Below are positions 21,947-34,385 of a DNA stretch of 64,000 nt, piece after piece (position 1 is the first letter of the stretch; each line of letters begins with the position of its first letter). Both the position numbers and the translations under genes were made by a program. The stretch spans positions 418,047,409 through 418,111,408 of the forward strand of contig CM077667.1 in assembly GCA_039707655.1 (NCBI GenBank). The letters run 5' to 3'. The notes beneath the pieces are model-generated. The model saw only the letters and a program-made list of their open reading frames with translations. It was not told the DNA's origin and searched no databases. Origin of the DNA: Elymus sibiricus. Its lineage: Eukaryota; Streptophyta; Magnoliopsida; Poales; Poaceae.

Positions 21947-22418
21947 TGTCGGTGTCAAAACCGGCGGATCTCGGATAGGGGGTCCCGAGCTGTGAGACTA
22001 GAATCGAGGGTAACAGGAGACGAAGGGGACAGTGTTTTACCCAGGTTCGGGCCCTCCTATGGAGGTAATACCCTACGTCCTGCTTGATTATATTGATGGT
22101 ATGAGGATTACAGAGTTGATCTACCACGAGATCGTATGACTAAAACCCTAGACGAGTTCTGTTGGCCTACAACCTAAAACCCTCTAGCTTATATAGACGC
22201 CGAGGGTACCTAGGGTTTACACATGGTCGGTTACACATTAAAGGGAAAAAACATGCCTATCTACTGTCGACACCTTGGAGGACACGCCATGGCTCCTTGC
22301 AATTTCTGCCTTGGCGACGGGGCCCTTGATCACCCAATGTTCTTCCAGTGGCCCACATAGTCCGGCCCATGAGAAATAGGTCGGCTATCCGAGGACCCCT
22401 TAAACCAGGACTCCCTCA
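21947..22418 (-). repeat. 3' LTR of element A
   Basis: The 472-bp LTR starts TGTCGGTGTC on the plus strand and ends ACTCCCTCA. The minus strand TATATAAG near 22197-22190 is the likely LTR promoter. It is identical to the other LTR except at six sites. Confidence 0.9.
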
Positions 22419-22752
22419 GTAGCCCCCGGACTAGCCTCCAACGCCGAGGTATATCCGGATAATCTTGTACGTCGAAGTCTTCGTCTTGCGAGGCGAGTCC
22501 CTCCATCCCTTCTTGTTCGGCAACCATTCTGTTATCGGTGAAATCCCAAACGTCACGGGATTGCTAGGTCCACAGTAATAGCGTTTCTTGATCCTCGTGC
22601 GTCGTGGGGAGACGAGCGGTTCAGTAGCTTTTTACAAAAACTACCCCTCCCACAAAAGAGGCACCACCCATTTAAACAAACTGAATCGAGGCCCAAGCCA
22701 CATCTCCTTCTTCCCCATCGGAAAAAGCTTCCAGCGAAAGGTCTCCAAAAAA

Positions 22753-25588
22753 ATGGTGAGCGCCCCCAGTTCCTCCTCGCATCCTTACAGATCCCGTCCC
22801 GGGGACTGGACAAGCTGTTCCGTGTCCCTCCTTCGACTACGGGACCTCGAGACCCAAGGGTACCTTCCCTCCTCGGATCTAACAGCTATCCGCGCCGGTT
22901 TGTCTTCATTCAACGGCGAGGCCCGCGCGGAGAACTTCCCCCGTCCACAAAAGGGGGAGCACGTATGTTTCGTGCCTTTCCTCCTGCGAGGTCTCAGATT
23001 TCCCATTCATCCGTTCCTGAGAGGGTTACTGGTGTTTTATGGAATCCAGCTCCACCACCTCACCCCAGTGTCTATCCTACACATCTCGGGCTTCGTCGCC
23101 CTTTGCGAGATGTTCGTGGGCTGCAAGGCACACTTCGAACTGTGGAGGAAATACTTCTGCCTCGTTCCTCGCATTCGAGACAAGACAATTTTTGAGGTCG
23201 GCGGAGCCGAAGTATGCTGCATAGCGGGGACGGGATATCCCGTGGGGACGCCGAAGGAGTCCGAAATATGGACTTCGGAATGGTTTTATATCGAGGACGT
23301 CCCTCTATTCGATCCAGCTCGAAGAGGTCTGCCCGAATACTCCGACGCCCCTTTAAAGAAAAGGTACAACTGGCGCCCGAAGAGCCTGTCCCAAGAGGAC
23401 AGCGTCGAGGTGCGGCGCTTAGCAGCCCGCGTGAGGGTACTAGCCCATCATAAGCTGACCATGATAGACGTCATGGCCACCTCCATCACCCGGTGCGTCC
23501 AACCTCTTCAACAGAGGATACACCCCTTGTGGTATTACAACGGGACAAGCGACACCACTCGCTCCCGAAGACTGGGCCCTGCCGATCAAACAGCATTAGC
23601 CGCCGCACTTGCCGACCTATACAAAGGGGAGCAAGAAGATTTTATTCGGCGGTCGACAAAGGAGGGATACTCAAGCCACAATCCCATCGAATGGGTAAGC
23701 CTTTCTACCCTGTGACCACAGTTCGGTTTCTCAATTTCTTTTTTGACCGAAGCCTTCAACTTTATGCGAATAGGAATGGAGGAGCTTTATCGAGACAGTT
23801 AACTGTCCGGCCCCTCAGCCCGAGGACTATTCCCGTGACGATGATCCGGGCTTTCATGAGGATCCGGACCTGTCGATCGAGCTCGAAGACGGGGTTTTCT
23901 ACCAGGAGGGCCTTGACGGCTCCAAGGTGGCTATCATAGCCGATTACCCCGGATCCTTCCCATCCCCTGTGATAAGCAAGAAGAAGAAAAGTTCATCCCG
24001 CAAGAGGCAAGTATCCTCCAACGACCCAAACGCGGCGACTCCTACTACCCAGCGCCGTAGATCCGCGCGACATACATCGGCAACGGTGGCAGTGCCCGGG
24101 CCGGAAAACAACAAGGATCCGACAAGTGAACCGGTCGCGGGGTCGAGCCCGCCTACAGGTTCATCCCAAAGGTATTTCGCTCGATCGCTTGATTTATTAC
24201 CATAATTGATAAAACCTCATAAGAGACCTCATGTCGAAATATTTAGGCAAAGAGTTCGGCCGTCTCCCGCCGAGGACATTGCCAGGATGTCCGGTGATGT
24301 TCAAGATTCCAGGCCTTCCACTCATGATGAACCTGCTACGCCCCCCCCCCGTCGATCCAGCCCCAGCTGATTCTGGTGACGCCATATCCGTTACCAAATC
24401 CGAGGTTGGGAGCGCTATGCATCATCGGCGGTGACGAGAAGCTCTGCGTCATCCAGCCTTCTCCGAACAAGAGTTCGGTGCTCTGCGTACGGCGGACGCG
24501 CACCTCGGAGCTGCCCGATCAGGGTTCGGGGAGGCCATGAAGTTAATATCGTCCAGCCTGCAGGTGAGTAGTCGGTTATTAAAGTTCGAACACTCGTGTA
24601 AACCCAATAGCCCCCAAGCCTTAAATTGGTCGGCACGACTGAATTAAGGATCCCTGTATTGTTTTACTGCTGATGCAGGCCTCGAAGCAACAGAGCGAGC
24701 AACTGGCCAAGGAACTGGAAACTAGCCGAGCACAGGTCGAATCTGTAAAGGCCGAACTGGAGCAAGTGAAGAGCTTTACTCGGGAGGCACATGGTGAGTA
24801 TATCTGTTCTGCTGATCTTAGTATATTCCCATGCTTACGCGAGGGTACTATGTAGCAGCTGAATCAATAGGGCAATTACAAAGAGATTTGGATGTAGCCC
24901 GAGAATCTCAGCGATATGCCCAGTCCCAGCAGGAGGCTGGCTGTCGTGTTTTGCAACGACACCTTGAAGAGAAGAACCGCCTCAAGGAGGAGAACAAACA
25001 GCGGGCCGAAGAAATTGAGAGCTTAAAGGCTCAATTGGCCGCGGCCCAAGGAGAAAACCAGAAATTACAGAGGGGCATATTCGGTAAGTGTGATTCTAAC
25101 ATCAGAAGGTATTTCCTATGACTAATTCATAACACGCATGCCGTGACTCATGTACAGGTCTCCTATCTGGGCGACCCGAAGAAGAGATCGGATCCTACCA
25201 GGGAAGCCTTCTGAAAGAGCTGTCCGCCCTTCATGAGCGAGCTCGGAAGGCCATGAAGAGCATGGTGAAAGCATTGTGGCCCGCCGAGCAACCTCCGGAG
25301 GGGATGACCGAACTAGTCGATCGCTTCAAGGGAGCCCGAAGTAGGTTCGAGCTGTGGAAGATATCGGCTTGTCGAGAGGGAGCACGAGAGGCGTGGGCGA
25401 TGATCAAGACCAGCTATACCGGACTTAACCCTGAGCGTATGGCTCAGGTTGGGCCAGTAGGGTCAGATGGACAAGAAGTGCCGCTCCACCTGGTATACCA
25501 TCAGGTGATGCCCGCCGCCCGTCTCTCACAAGAAGATTGCTCCCTGGACACTATAATCGACGATCTCGATCAGCAGCCAGATGTATGA
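22753..25588 (+). pseudogene. Antisense accessory gene of element A (Transposase_28-like domain plus coiled coil)
   Basis: It lies opposite to gag-pol. Six exons join with GT-AG sites: 22753-23694, 23774-24171, 24247-24563, 24679-24793, 24856-25083 and 25158-25588. Exon 1 (314 codons, no stop) carries the grass 'putative gypsy type transposon' domain, seen as FLLRGLRFPIHPFLRGLLVF and WTSEWFYIEDV. Exon 2 is acidic, then basic with KKKKSSSRKR, a possible nuclear signal. Exons 4 and 5 encode a heptad-rich coiled coil (about 110 residues). Exon 6 has a C-terminal domain ending QPDV. Exon 3 is damaged: a frame shift near the C10 tract (24340-24349) and a TGA at 24432-24434. Function is unknown; extra ORFs in antisense are known from Tat-lineage elements such as Grande. 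Despite its family name, no transposase catalytic residues are visible. Confidence 0.75.
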
Positions 25589-26250
25589 TTATATGTAACT
25601 ATGTACTAATAATCCGGCCATATGGTGCGAACAGACAGAAAGCACACAGGGAGATATGTTATATTACTGCTTAGCGTAAGAAACATCTTCCGAAGAAAAT
25701 AGTGCCTCTATCGATACCTTTCTTCAGGGTGCTACGAAAATCGTAGGTGGAAGGCCGTATACTATTAGTATGCGACTGAGGGCTTTCGTTCAAGAAGAAG
25801 CCCGAGTAATGGTTATGACGACCATAGTACTATTAGTTGATTCCGTCGTAGCCGATCAATTGTCTGCTGAAGATAGCTAGCTTTTGGCTTCACCCGTCTG
25901 AGGTACGTATCCGGATGACCCAGTCGTAACAATCGCAGAGGTGCTCCCTTTATCCTCTAGCCGAACAATCGGGAACGTAGAGGGTAACCACAGGAGCGAG
26001 GCAACCCAGCTTGGCAAAGTCTTAGTTCGAATTGATGCATATGATGGCTTAAAAATGACAAGGGAAACATGCAAACACAAATAAGTGTGCATAAGTGCTT
26101 ATAATATAAAAACATTGGCTTCGGAAAAGAAGCCCCAAGGTACTATGTTCGGATTTAACACTTAAGGGTGTAGGCCAAAAATCTGTAGTACAAGATCGGT
26201 TGAACCGAGCATAGAGTTTGGGAAAGAAAAAAGTTCAAACCTGCCAAAAA
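25589..26250. other. Convergent intergenic spacer of element A
   Basis: The plus-strand antisense gene and the minus-strand polyprotein end toward each other across this 660-bp spacer. It has no frame of note. Transcription ends for both are expected here, but no terminator can be called. Confidence 0.5.
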
Positions 26251-29200
26251 TCAAGGTGGAAGGGAAAAGAAATAACAAATAAAAGAAAGAAAATAGGAGG
26301 GTAAAGAGTATGACGACACCGGTCTAGCCGTAGAAGCGCCGAAGGCGAGCGCATTCCATGGGTTTGGTTCAAGGCGGTTGTCCGGCAGGTTCCGAAGACG
26401 GTAAGCTCCTCCTGCGAGTACTTCGTCGATGATGAAGGGGCCTTCCCATTTGGGCTTGAGTTTATGCTTCTGCTTCTCGGAGAGCCGTAGGACGAGTTCG
26501 CCCACGTTGTATGCTTGTGCCCTGACCTCCCTGCTCTGGTAACGCCGGGCCTACTGTTGATAAAAGGTAGAACGGGCCCGAGCTATGTCGCGCTCCTCTT
26601 CCAAGGCGTCCAAGTCGTCTTGCCGATCTAACTCGGCCTCCCTTTCCTTGTACATGCGCACCTGTGGCGCATCGTGAATAATGTCACAGGGGAGGACTGC
26701 TTCTGCCCCATAGACCATGAAGAACGGTGTGTATCCCGTCGATCTATTCGGGGTTGTGCGCAGGCCCCATAGAACGGAGTCGAGCTCCTCAACCCAATGA
26801 CAGTCGGACTCTTGAAGAGACCGGACCAAACATGGCTTAATGCCGCTCATAATGAGGCCGTTTGCACGTTCGACCTGTCCATTGGTCTGCGGATGATAAA
26901 CCGATGCATAGTCGAGCTTGATGCCCATCTTTGCGCACTAGTCTTTGACCTCTTGGGCCGTGAAACTGGATCCGTTGTCGGTTATTATACTGTGCGGAAC
27001 ACCGTAACGGTGTACCACGCCGGATATAAAATCGATTACTGGTCCGGATTTGGCTGATTTGACAGGTTTTGCCTCTATCCATTTGGTGAACTTGTCCACC
27101 ATGACCAGTAAGTATTTATTCTTCTTTGTCCCCCCTTTAAGTGGTCCGACCATATCCAGCCCCCAGACCGCGAAGGGCCAGGTGATCGGAATAGTCCGAA
27201 GAGCTGTTGGTGGCATGTGACTTTGATTTGCAAAAAGTTGACACCCCACGCAATATTTGACAAGTGACTGGGCGTCCGCCCGAGCTGTGGGCCAGAAAAA
27301 ACCAGCCCGGAAGGCCTTGCTTACTAAGGCTCTCGCTGCGGCATGATGACCGCCCATCCCTGCGTGGACTTCGGCTAGGAGATGCCGCCCTTCTTCCTCA
27401 GATATGCACCGTTGTAGTATTCCGGTGGTGCTCTTCTTGTATAACTCTCCTTCGTGCACCTTGTAGGCTTTGGAGCGCCGAACTATGCGCCGCGCCTCCG
27501 TCTGATCGTCGGGGAGTTCTTTGCGAAGGAGGTATGCGAGGAAGGGCTCGGTTCATGGCGCGATTACTGCCATGACCTCGTGAGCCGAGGGCGTTTCGTC
27601 CATTACGGAGCCGCCGATGATTTGATCGTCTGGTTCGTTTACAGGGGGAACAACCTCGTCTGCACTGGTTAGATCGGTGCCCTTGTGATCGTCCTGCCAA
27701 ACCACCGATGGCTTAAAGAGCCGTTCCAATAAAGTATTTGGTGGGACAGGGTCGCGTTTGGCCCCCATGCGAGCCAGTATGTCGGCAGCTTGGTTGTCGT
27801 CTCTAGCGACGTGGTGAAATTCTAGCCCCTCGAACCGTGCGGATATCTTGAGGATGACGTTTCTGTATGCCGCCATCTTTGGATTCTTGGCGTCGAATTC
27901 GCCGTTGATTTGAGAGATGGCCAGGTTGGAGTCTCCCCGTACCTCTAGCCGCTGTATGCCCATTGAGGCTGCCATCCGAAGACCATGCAAGAGGGCTTCG
28001 TATTCGGCTGCATTGTTGGAGTCGGCATACATGATCTGCAACACGTATCGAACGTTGTCGCCTGTGGGGGATGTGAGAACAACTCCAGCCCCCAGTCCGG
28101 CCAAAGTTTTGGATCCATCGAAGTACATCGTCCAATGGGAGTATGTACTATATTCCCTGGGGAGCTCGGCCTCTGTCCATTCGGCTAGGAAATCTGCCAA
28201 CACCTGAGATTTAATGGCTCGTCGTGGTTTGTAGGTAATTTCAAAAAGAAGGAGCTCAATGGCCCACTTGGCTATGCAGCCGGTGGCGTCCCTGTTATTG
28301 ATTATATCATTCAGGGGTACTTCGGAAGCCACTGTGACCGAACACACTTGGAAGTAGTGTCTTAGTTTCCGTGATGCCATAAATACTGTATAGGCTATCT
28401 TCTGGTAGTGCGGGTATCTAGACTTACATTGCGTTAGTACTTCTGACACGTAATAGACCGGCTTCTGTATCCGGAATTTGTGTCCCTCCTCCTCTCGTTC
28501 GACGACGAGCACTGCGCTAACGACTTGGTTGGTGGCCGATGTGTATAATAACATGGGATCACCCGCGCCTGGTGCTGTGAGTATGGGATTGCTTGCCAGG
28601 AGTGTTTTTATTTCTTCTAACGCCGCCTTTGCTTCATCGGTCCATTCGAAATTCTTGGTCCGTTTCAGCAATTTATAGAGCGGTAAAGCCTTTTCACCGA
28701 GGCGGGAGATAAAGCGACTTAACGCCGCCACGCAACCCGCCAACCTTTGGACATGCTTTAGCTCTGTGGGAACTGCAAGTTCTGATAAGGCACGGATCTT
28801 GGCCGGATTCGCTTCTATTCCTCTATGGGAAACGATGAATCCGAGCAGTTTACCAGCGGGAACTCCGAATACACACTTCTCCGGATTGAGTCGTATATCG
28901 TATTCGCGTAGGCTGGCAAAGGTTTGCCTTAGATCGTCGATCAAGTGGCTGACGTGTTTGGTTTTAATGACCACATCGTCAACGTATGCCTTGACTGTTT
29001 TGCCAACCTGTTTTTCGAGACAGGTCTGGATCATGCGCTGGTATGTAGCTCCAGCGTTCTTTAGCCCGAAAGGCATTGTGTTGAAGCAGAATGGCCCGTA
29101 TGAGGTGATGAATGCGGTTGCAGCTTGGTCGGATTCCTTCATTTTAATCTGATGGTATCCGGAGTAAGCATCGAGGAAGCACAGTGAATCGTGTCCGGCT

Positions 29201-31724
29201 GTGGCGTCGATGATCTGGTCTATCCGTGGTAGGGGGAAAGGGTCCTTGGGGCATGCCTTGTTAAGGTCTTTGAAGTCGACGCACAGCCGCCAGGATTTGT
29301 CTTTCTTTGGTACCATCACCAGATTTGCCAACCATTCGGGATGCTTAATGTCCCGAATGAATCCGGCCTCTAGCAGTTTGGCTAATTCTTCACCCATAGC
29401 TTGTCGTTTGGGCTCGGAAAAGCGGCGCAGAGTCTGCTTGACGGGCTTAAAGCCTTTGATGATATTCAGACTGTGTTCTGCTAGCCGCCGCGGGATTCCG
29501 GGCATATCAGAAGGGTGCCAGGCGAAGATATCCCAATTTTCTCGTAAGAATGTCCGCAGCGCCTCGTCCATTACGGGGTCGAGCTGAGCTCCGATGGACA
29601 CTGTCTTGTTGGGGTCCGTCGGGTGCACCTGAAATTTAACGATTTCCTTTGCCGGTCTGAAGGACGTGGGTTTGGGCCTCTTGCTGAGGATCACATCGTC
29701 CTTGTCTACTGTTGGCCGAAGTGCGGTCAGTTCTTTTGCAGCAAAGGTCTCAGCTAGAGCCTCGAGGGCGAGTGCTGCTGTTTTGTTTTCGGCCCGAAGG
29801 GCTATATTCGGATCACTGGAGGTTGTGATTACCCCGTTTGGTCCTGGCATCTTAAGTTTCATATACCCGTAATGTGGTATGGCCTGGAATTTTGTGAAGG
29901 CATCACGTCCCAACAGGGCGTGGTAGCCGCTGGGGAAGGGCACGATATGGAAGAGGAGTTCTTCGGATCGGTAGTTTTCGGGCATGCCGAACACTACGTC
30001 CAGGACGATACGTCCTGAACAGCACGCCTCTTTCCCCGGGATGATTCCCCGGAAAGTTGTGTTGCTATGCTCGATGCGAGATCGGTCAAACTGCATTCTT
30101 TCTAGGGTATCTTCGTAGATCAGGTTTAAGCCACTGCCGCCGTCCATTAGCACCTTGTGTAACCTGAAGCCATCGATGATGGGGTTCAGGACTAAGGCGG
30201 CCGGTGAATGACCGGGAAGAATGGCTGGTCGGTCAGTATCTGCGAAGGTAATGGGCATGTCCGCCCATGCACTTGTTGCTGCCACATGATATATCTCTTC
30301 GAGTTCTTTAAGGGCTCTTTTCCTCCTGTTCCTTGAAGGGAACATTTCGTAGATCGTCAGGACTTCGGCGGCATATTCAGGTGGCGATGTGGAACGCCTA
30401 TTCGGCGGTGCTACCTCAAGAATGGCTTCACCGCTTTTTGCGACCTGCCTGACGACCCAGCAAGCTCTAAGGCTACGAGTCGGAGCTGTGTTCAGCAATA
30501 CGGAGTGTATGGGGCAAAGTTTATCCAGTAGTCCATCAAGGACGGTACTTACCCCTGGAAGGGGCCTGTTTCTCTTTTCGGCGGGTTCGAGTCTGGCTGG
30601 CCACTTTGGAGGTATCCTCATTTTCCGATCTCCTCTAGGGTATTCGATAAAGGTTGGCTCCACAAATAGCCGTTCGGCTTGCCAGGCGCTTTCCATGGCA
30701 CAATACTTCTGTACCAAAACTGACAGCTCGGTGAAGTCACGAATGTTCAGTCGCGCCAGGGCATTGAGAATCCCTTTGTCATGGCAATTACGAATGAATG
30801 TTGCCATTATCTCTTGATCATTGAGGCCCCGTGCTTTGTTTCGAGCGAGGAGGAGTCTGGCCCAGTAATGATGAACCGACTCTCCTGATAAATGTATAAT
30901 GTCCGTTAAGTCCGAAGACTTGGGCTCTGCTGCGATGCTTGAGTGATCAGTTTGGGAGGTGGGTGGGAAAAAATTTGACTCCACGCCACGGTGGGAGTTC
31001 GGAATCACAGACTCCGAACTGTGTAATGGGTCTGGGACCAATGCTGGACTGTTTCCGAAGCGAACGCTAGGGTCCGGGTTGTAGGCGAGGTCTTGATGAT
31101 CGGAGACTGGGGTATAAACCGTTTTTAATTCCGGTCGCTGGGGGGAAGAGCCCCCGGCCGGACACTCGACGGTGGCGACAAGGTGGGTGACCATTGGGAT
31201 ATGAATTCCCCTATCGTCGGGTTTAAGCCCGAGCCGATCATAGACCGGGATCTGGTCATCGGCCATACGCATGGTCTCCATCCGATCAAATAACTCGTTG
31301 AGAAACGAGGTGATGGTAGGATGCGTGTCGCTGAAGCGAGTGGGGTCGGTATGTGGCGTCGCAGTTCCGGAGTCGCGCGAGAGCGGTCCTGGACTCTGTT
31401 CAACCATGGTAGATCTAGTCAAAACGACCGAATTGGGTTCCACGTCATCATCGGAGGCAGGGCCCGCTGTCTTCGGCATCGAGGCGTCGGGATCTGCGGG
31501 CTCCTCCGCGAGGGTCAAGGGTTCCATCAAAACGAGTTCTCCCCGTGAATCAGTGACGAACTCTAGGGTTCCAAACCTGATTCCATGATCGGGAGAAGAG
31601 TTTCCGATCTGGCATGGGTGGCCGATCGGGTAGGCGTGCGATGAGATGTCGCCGCTCGCGAGGTCTGATCCGGGGCGAAAGCCCCCTGGGTGCAGATCTC
31701 GCTGTTTGTGACAAGGCGAGCCAT
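26251..31724 (-). pseudogene. gag-pol polyprotein of element A, broken
   Basis: The likely start is ATG 31724-31722 (MARLV, as in element B). A frameshift lies between there and about 31590. A long frame (31530-27553, 1325 codons) then carries gag (YWARLLLARNKARGLNDQEI), aspartic protease (MDGGSGLNLIY, about residue 460), reverse transcriptase (active site YVDDVV, about 848) and RNase H (MYFDGSK, about 1135). It ends at an in-frame TGA (27555-27553). Integrase continues in the same frame: zinc-binding H/H/C/C with YCVGCQLF, core residues in GLDMVGPL, TDNGSSF and NGQVERAN. It is cut by stops at 26940-26938 and 26553-26551. All three stops sit in one frame with no further shift. Domain order PR-RT-RH-INT is Gypsy type. 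No functional polyprotein is expected. Confidence 0.88.
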
Positions 31725-31770
31725 CGATTCCTTCTGGCGATCACAGCGAAACTCTCAATGAAAGCACCAA

Positions 31771-32242
31771 TGTCGGTGTCAAAACCGGCGGATCTCGGGT
31801 TGGGGGTCCCGAGCTGTGAGACTAGAATCGAGGGTAACAGGAGACGAAGGGGACAGTGTTTCACCCAGGTTCGGGCCCTCCTATGGAGGTAATACCCTAC
31901 GTCCTGCTTGATTATATTGATGGTATGAGGATTACAGAGTTGATCTACCACGAGATCGTATGACTAAAACCCTAGACGAGTTCTGTTGGCCTACAACCTA
32001 AAACCCTCTGGCTTATATAGACGCCGAGGGTACCTAGGGTTTACACATGGTCAGTTACACATTAAAGGGAAAAAACATGCCTATCTACTGTCGACACCTT
32101 GGAGGACACGCCATGGCTCCTTGCAATTTCCGCCTTGGCGACGGGGCCCTTGATCACCCAATGTTCTTCCAGTGGCCCACATAGTCCGGCCCATGAGAAA
32201 TAGGTCGGCTATCCGAGGACCCCTTAAACCAGGACTCCCTCA
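31771..32242 (-). repeat. 5' LTR of element A
   Basis: The 472-bp partner of 21947-22418. On the minus strand the primer-binding region TTGGTGCTTTCATTGA directly follows it at 31770. The primer tRNA was not assigned. Confidence 0.9.
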
Positions 32243-32247
32243 CAGGT

Positions 32248-32513
32248 GGCCCCCCTTAGGTATATTTTTGGCTCAATAATTCTTATATATTCCATAAATT
32301 CTCCGTGAAGTTTCAGGTCATTTGGGTCCAATGATTTTTCAGCCATTTTCTTGGTTTTCAGGTCCAGAATTCCAGTTTCCAGTGATTTCCCTCTTTGTGT
32401 TGTACCTTGCATATTCAGAGAGAAAAAGAATAAGAATTGTATCAGAATGCGGAATAATTAACAAGCATAACATAAATATCAATAAGAATTCATGATGCAA
32501 AATGGACGTATCA
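32248..32513 (-). repeat. Truncated LTR, copy 1 (right part)
   Basis: Continuation of the LTR interrupted by element A. It ends with the LTR start tgatacgtcc (complement of ggacgtatca, up to 32513) and 13 bp of shared flank (ggatctcatacat) also seen after copy 2. Confidence 0.7.
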
Positions 32514-32533
32514 GGATCTCATACATCAAAGCT

Positions 32534-32638
32534 CGTCGTGGCGTACCAACAATCGGCTCGAGAGGGTGCCACCGAGGGGAAGCCATGCTCGATCCATGTA
32601 AGCGCGCGGCACTACAGCCGGCGCCGAGCCAAACCAAA
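32534..32638. repeat. Filler segment at the duplication junction, inverted relative of 12136-12249
   Basis: This 105-bp GC-rich piece lies exactly between the end of duplicated copy 1 (about 32526) and the start of copy 2 (about 32636). It matches neither flank, but matches the low-copy region at 12.1-12.25 kb in inverted orientation. Confidence 0.7.
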
Positions 32639-34385
32639 TGGACCCAGACAGGGCCCTCAAACCGGCCTCAAACGCCCGGGCTGACCGGCACCCCTCATTT
32701 CCAGCCCAAATAAGTAGCGGATATAGGGGAGCCCGGGCGCGCCCGAGCACACCCGCCTGGCCCGCGCTGGCCCGCATTGGCCCCACATATATTCGTCTCT
32801 ATCCGCTCGCCGGACCAAACCCTAGCCACTTCATTCCACTCCCCTTCACTCCCATCCGCCACCCAAGCTCACCTCCGACGATCTCCGGCCTTCTCCGACA
32901 TGGCGGACACTGGATCTGAGTCCTTCACCTCCAGATCCGTCGACCACGAGCTCATGCCACGCGGCCCCGAGGAGGAGATGGCCGTCCGGGTTGCGCTCCG
33001 CCGCTCCCGGGAGGCATCCGCACGATGACAGCGCTCGGACTCGCAACGTCGGGAATCCATTGCGTCCTTTTTATAGCATAGGTCATGCCTGAAAGTACTC
33101 TTATATAAAGCAAACGCTCCCGAGGACACACGGGAATTTCTGTCTAGTCATGTTTATCATGTTGAGTTGATTCGCGTTCGTTACTTTGATAATTTGATAT
33201 GAGGGTGGACCGGTGCTAATGTATTGTTCTTACTTGAACAAGCAACCCACTTATGATTACCCCCTCTCGCAAGCATCCACAACTACAAAAGAAGAATTAA
33301 GATAAATCTAACCATAGCATGAAACGTGTGGATCCAAATCAGCCCCTTATGAAATAACGCATAAACTTGGGTTTAAGCTTCTGTCACTCTCGCAACCCAT
33401 CATCTACTTGTTACTCCACAATCCCTTCCCTTAGGCCCATAACATGGTGAAGTGTCATGTAGTCGACGTTCACACGACACCACTAAGAGAAGCAACAACA
33501 TACACATTATAAAAATATCGAACGAATACCAACTTCACATGATTACTTATAACTAGACTTCTTCCATGTCCTCAGGAACAAAAGTAACTACTCACACATC
33601 ATCAACATGTTAAATATCAGAGGTATAATAATGGTGATCAAGAATCTGAACATAATATCTTCCACCAAGTAAACCAACAAGCATCAACTACGAGATATAA
33701 TCAACACTACTAGTAACCCACAGGTACCAATCTGAGGTTTTGAGACAAAGATTGAATACAAGAGATGAACTAGGGTTTGATATGATATGGTTCTAGTGAA
33801 GATGTTGATGGATATTGGTCCTCCCGCGAAGGAGGAAGCGTTGGTGATGACAATGGCTTCGATCTCCCCCTCCCGGAGGGAAGTTCCCCAGCAGAATCTC
33901 TCTGCTGGAGAGCAAAAGGGCCTCTGCCCAGGTTTCCGCCTCGAGATACCGGTGCTTCGTCCCGAAAGTATCTTCTTGATTTTTTTTCTAGGGTAAAACA
34001 CACCATATAGGAGAAGAGGGGAGTCGGGAGACCTGATGGGGCCCCACAAGCTAACAGGGCGCGCCGAGGGGGTGGGCGCGCCCTGTTGGCTTGTGGCCAG
34101 CAGGTGGCCCCCCTTAGGTATATTTTTGGCTCAATAATTCTTATATATTCCATAAATTCTCCGTGAAGTTTCAGGTCATTTGGGGTCCAATGATTTTTCA
34201 GCCTTTTTCTTGGTTTTCAGGTCCAGAATTCCAGTTTCCAGTGATTTCCCTCTTTGTGATGTACCTTGCATATTCAGAGAGAAAAGGCATAAGAATTGTA
34301 TCAGAATGAGGAATAATTAACAAGCATAACATAAATACCAATAAGAATTCATGATGCAAAATGGACGTATCAGGATCTCATACAT
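32636..34385. repeat. Tandem duplicate copy 2 (Harbinger fragment plus truncated LTR), uninterrupted
   Basis: It repeats 20486-21946 plus 32248-32526 in the same orientation, with roughly 2 percent differences by eye over the part compared. It contains ATG 32900 (same ORF start as 20740, but stopped earlier by TGA ending at 33028). It also holds the minus-strand LTR fragment ending at 34372. The site where A inserted in copy 1 is empty here (caggt once, 34101-34105). Confidence 0.8.

Larger units (their letters stand above)
21947..32242 (-). mobile_element. Element A: full-length Fatima-like (Tat lineage) Gypsy retrotransposon with antisense gene
   Basis: It is 10,296 bp with 472-bp LTRs at 21947-22418 and 31771-32242 and a perfect target duplication caggt (21942-21946 and 32243-32247). 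The gag-pol polyprotein is on the minus strand (31724 to 26251); a spliced gene lies on the plus strand near the 3' LTR (22753-25588). The polypurine tract lies at 22419-22428 (minus strand CGGGGGCTAC) and the primer-binding region is at 31770-31752 (minus strand TTGGTGCTTTCATTGA). By eye the LTRs differ at six positions (about 1.3 percent), so the insertion is recent. The family name is from memory. Confidence 0.85.

Noticed and set aside
22588..22752. An earlier start for the antisense gene of element A
   Set aside because: The 55 extra codons do not match the start of the B and E proteins; the ATG at 22753 fits the family better.
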